NCBI GenBank assembly: GCA_944990035.1
Contig: CALYLX010000148.1
Coordinates: 1 to 64,000 of the forward strand
Direction: 5' to 3'
Length of the DNA stretch: 64,000 bases
From: Clitopilus passeckerianus
Taxonomy: Eukaryota; Basidiomycota; Agaricomycetes; Agaricales; Entolomataceae
Part shown: piece after piece, positions 61,392 through 64,000 of the stretch
Numbering within the stretch: position 1 is the stretch's first letter
Layout of the letters: the number at the start of each line of letters is the position of its first letter
Program-made: the position numbers and the translations under genes
The notes under the pieces: model-generated
What the model was told of the DNA's origin: nothing
The model's database searches: none
Seen by the model: only the letters and a program-made list of their open reading frames with translations

Positions 61392-62974
61392 CTACAGCAT
61401 CGCTTTGGGCGCATCCAACGTTCTATAATTCTCCTCAATAAACCCAGCCAGATATTCAGCTAACAACTCCGGCTTTTCCTGTGGTATCTATCACGAGATT
61501 TCATATCAGCAAAGAAAGTCGCCACTTGAAGCCGCTCAACCGAGACTCACCAAATGTCCTGCCCCCATAACCCTGACATTCCCCCCATTCTTCGGCCTCA
61601 GCCACACCCTCTCCCTCGCCGCACCCGGAGGCCCAAACTCCTCCGCCCCAGGCGCCCCAGGAGTCCCAGGCATGACCCACCTCAACTTAATCCTCTCATC
61701 CAGCTCGGGCACCTGCGCATACACCTCCGCCCGTGTATGGTTCTCCGCAAACACGACGGCCTCCTGGAGACCTGAAGTCTTCAACCTCGCCTGGCCCTGT
61801 CCATCCCCCTCCGAGTCAGCGACGTAAGTCCCGCCCTCGACATAGGCCCGAAGAGCATCCTTATTCCAAGCTCCGAAGAAGGGTGATTTGGACAGTGCTT
61901 CGATTGCTGCTTCTTTTGACGGCCAGGAGTCCCGGCGGACGAGGGCACCCAGGACTAGGGCGTTCACATGCTGCTGCGCGGAAGCTTGTGTCACTGGCCC
62001 GCTGGGGGGGTTGACGATGATGGGGTCGACGAGGATGAGAGATGAGAAGAGGCTGGGGTAGGTTAGGGCTGCGAGAGTGGTTGAGCACCCTCCGAAGGAG
62101 TGGCCTATGCATAGGAGTTGGCGGTGCTTGAAGCCGTGGGATTTGCGGTGGGTGGTTTCTAGAGCTGGAATCTGGGAGAGGTGGGTGGGTAGGGAGGATG
62201 GGGATGGGGAGGAAGGCAGGAAGTGCAGGAGGAAGTTGAGGATGTCGCGGGAGTTGTCTGTCCAGTCGACTGTGGAGGTGTTCAGCTATGTGTTTTGTAA
62301 AAGAGGAAAGGTTTTGAGAACGTACAGTTGCAACCGAGGGTATCCTTGTTCACTAAGCATGCGTCACCGTGCTGGATAGCTTCCCAAGTCCATATCTCGT
62401 CAATTATGGGTCCTGATGGGGAGTTGAGCAGATGATTTATTGTAGGCTCCCAGATCTGAGCGGGTACATAGGGTCAGTTCTTTCTTTAGCCAAGAACAAC
62501 GGATGAACAGACCTCCTTCGGGAACCCAGTCGCATGCGCAAAGAAAAGCGTTACACCACTTCCGCTCCTATCCAATCCCTTCCTAACATACCGATTCAAG
62601 CAATTCCACAACACCGCAGGCTGCTCAAATCCAGTCTTGCCATCCTCTTTTGCCCTCTTCTTGAACCTATCATTCACGCTCTTCGCCCATTCCTGCCTCT
62701 CCTGCTTCGTCGTCTTCGAGCCCAAAGTTTGATATTCGGGGATGTATGGTGTGGTGCGCAGATAGCATGAGGGTATTAGATGTGTCGAGAGGGTATAGTT
62801 CAAGGATGCCGAGCCAGAGAAGGCTGGTTGACGTTGTGGGGTCGGAAGCGCTGGCTTGGATAGCAGGAGGTGAGCCGGTGGCGAGTGGGCTGGGAGAACC
62901 GGCCGAGTGGAATATGGTGCCCAGCTAGCTGGGGTTTCGGGTGGGGGATATGATTGGAATTTGGAGGATGCCAT
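61392..62974 (-). CDS. Alpha/beta-hydrolase fold protein
   Basis: Serine hydrolase of unknown substrate. From the ATG at 62974: a Pro-rich lead (MASSKFQSYPPPETPASWAP), LSTHLIPSCYLRTTPYIPEY, GVTLFFAHATGFPKE with the oxyanion-side HATGF motif (about 62550), WEPTI, WTDNSRDILNFLLHF, the nucleophile elbow GHSFGG (about 62112-62095), TLAALTYPSLFSSLILVDPI, a cap region (WPSKEAAIEALSKSPFFGAW), a late strand (RVWLRPKNGGNVRVMGAGHL with the likely catalytic His), and a last exon IPQEKPELLAEYLAGFIEEN ending at the stop 61392-61394. Introns at about 62512-62455, 62330-62285 and 61552-61490. It resembles the fungal LPX1-like group, but the C-terminal AML is not a clear PTS1 signal. Confidence 0.82.
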
Positions 62975-64000
62975 TGGGTTCTCTCAAATGGTTATCGTTG
63001 GCCGTCACAAGCTTCCAGATGGTCGACCTCGATTGAAAGGTCAAACTGTGAACCAGGATGTATGTAAACGACGCTGGCCGCCAACCTATGTGGGCATTAC
63101 GGTTATATGTTTGCCGGAAGATAAAGAGTGCCGCCCCGGATCTTTGAGGTCTCCTAGTTGGCGGGATGAGCGCGTGTTTTCACGTGGGGTTCGGTCGACT
63201 TCAAGTCTGGACAAGTAGACCGCCCAGGCCTTCAGATTTCTTTCTCAATGAAAGCACAGGTCTAGGATCCCAACGCACTGGACGAGATGCAGCAAGGGTG
63301 TCGTTATTGGCGGCGCAGTCACGGTTTCAGGTGTGGGAAGGGCAGAGCGTCCGATAGGACCGGGCCGTCGGTTCGGAGGAGTTCTTCCGAATTCACACCC
63401 AAACTGAGCAAACACTTTAGAGGAGAATCATTACGAATAATATTCGCTCGGCTACTTTCTGTTATACTATTACTACAAAGTCGAGCGAAGCAGCTAGGAA
63501 AGTTAGCACCCGTTGGCCCGATTGTTGAGTAAATTGAGGGAATAATGTAACAATGCGCGGTCCGAAATCAGACACCAGAGGCATCTTCATCTGTTGGTCG
63601 CATTCTCGGACCACCTTTCCGTTGTCTTGGTCGGCGAAGAAGACTCAGATGGGAGGAAGGACTCGGAAGATCAACAGACTGAGATTGCATCATATCCCTG
63701 TTGGTGTGTTCTGTGTGGTCAACACCGAGAGAACTGCGTCAAAATAAGGCGGAAGCAAACCATCTACAGTTTTCCAACCCGACTCAGGTGGATTAGGGCT
63801 CGTAATCCGATTCTTCATCACTGGATGTCTCCATGTCAAAAGTAGGAGTTACACATGGGACATGAACCTCGACTAGGTATTTCTGGAACGCTATCAAAGG
63901 GTGGTCTGAGGGATAATTTTGAACACGGTTGTCAACGAGTCCCGTCGAATGGTATGCCGAACGTAGATTTCCTTTGAATGTAGGTTAGACATGTAGAGAC
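62975..64000. other. Right edge, no gene seen
   Basis: Upstream of the hydrolase gene. Overlapping + frames at 62907-63845 lack motifs. A gene starting beyond the window cannot be excluded. Confidence 0.45.

Noticed and set aside
62486..62972. Peroxisomal targeting of the alpha/beta hydrolase
   Set aside because: The C-terminal tripeptide AML does not fit the usual PTS1 consensus.

Overview
The window looks like nuclear DNA of a mushroom-forming basidiomycete (Agaricomycetes). Genes carry several short introns of about 45-65 nt (GT...AG, CTAAC-like branch sites), and the families include DUF6534 membrane proteins, a STAND/NLR-like NTPase with TPR-type repeats, an F-box/LRR protein, Set1 with a proline-rich N-terminus, CE8 pectinesterase, and secreted S41 and M28 peptidases. 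No rRNA, clear tRNA, CRISPR or intact transposon was seen. All family calls come from reading motifs and reconstructed splice junctions by eye; no search was run.

Layout. 1-2804 (+) 3' part of an NLR-like gene. 4231-8429 (-) IRE1, the ER unfolded-protein sensor. 9874-11103 (+) pectinesterase. 13094-15402 (+) F-box/LRR-like protein. 15954-17856 (+) WD-repeat protein JIP5/WDR55. 19137-21459 (+) ALDH7-type aldehyde dehydrogenase. 21813-23543 (+) unknown multi-exon gene. 26838-31969 (-) histone H3K4 methyltransferase Set1. 33814-35052 (-) and 49857-51086 (+) two aldo-keto reductase paralogues in inverted orientation. Between them lies an accessory block of three tandem (+) genes of one unrecognised Cys-rich family (35737-39960), two tandem (-) DUF6534 membrane genes (40258-45963), and 3.9 kb of gene-poor DNA with a near-perfect hairpin at 48260-48322. 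51939-53279 (-) disordered protein. 54033-57009 and 57876-59385 (-) secreted S41 and M28 peptidases. 60344-61140 (+) small unknown gene. 61392-62974 (-) alpha/beta hydrolase.

How the genes relate. The left and right arms are mostly conserved single-copy or secreted-enzyme genes. The 33.8-51 kb part is lineage-specific: the AKR pair shares coding sequence, an intron sequence and promoter blocks, so it is a recent inverted duplication, and the block inside contains two further tandem-duplicated families. The three-gene Cys-rich family is the best candidate for something undescribed.

Caution. Many conserved genes between 1 and 30 kb show frameshifts that are each repaired by adding one base to an existing homopolymer (NLR, IRE1, F-box, JIP5, Set1). 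I read these as homopolymer under-calls in the assembly, not as true pseudogenes. The exon models here therefore give gene spans, not exact protein sequences.
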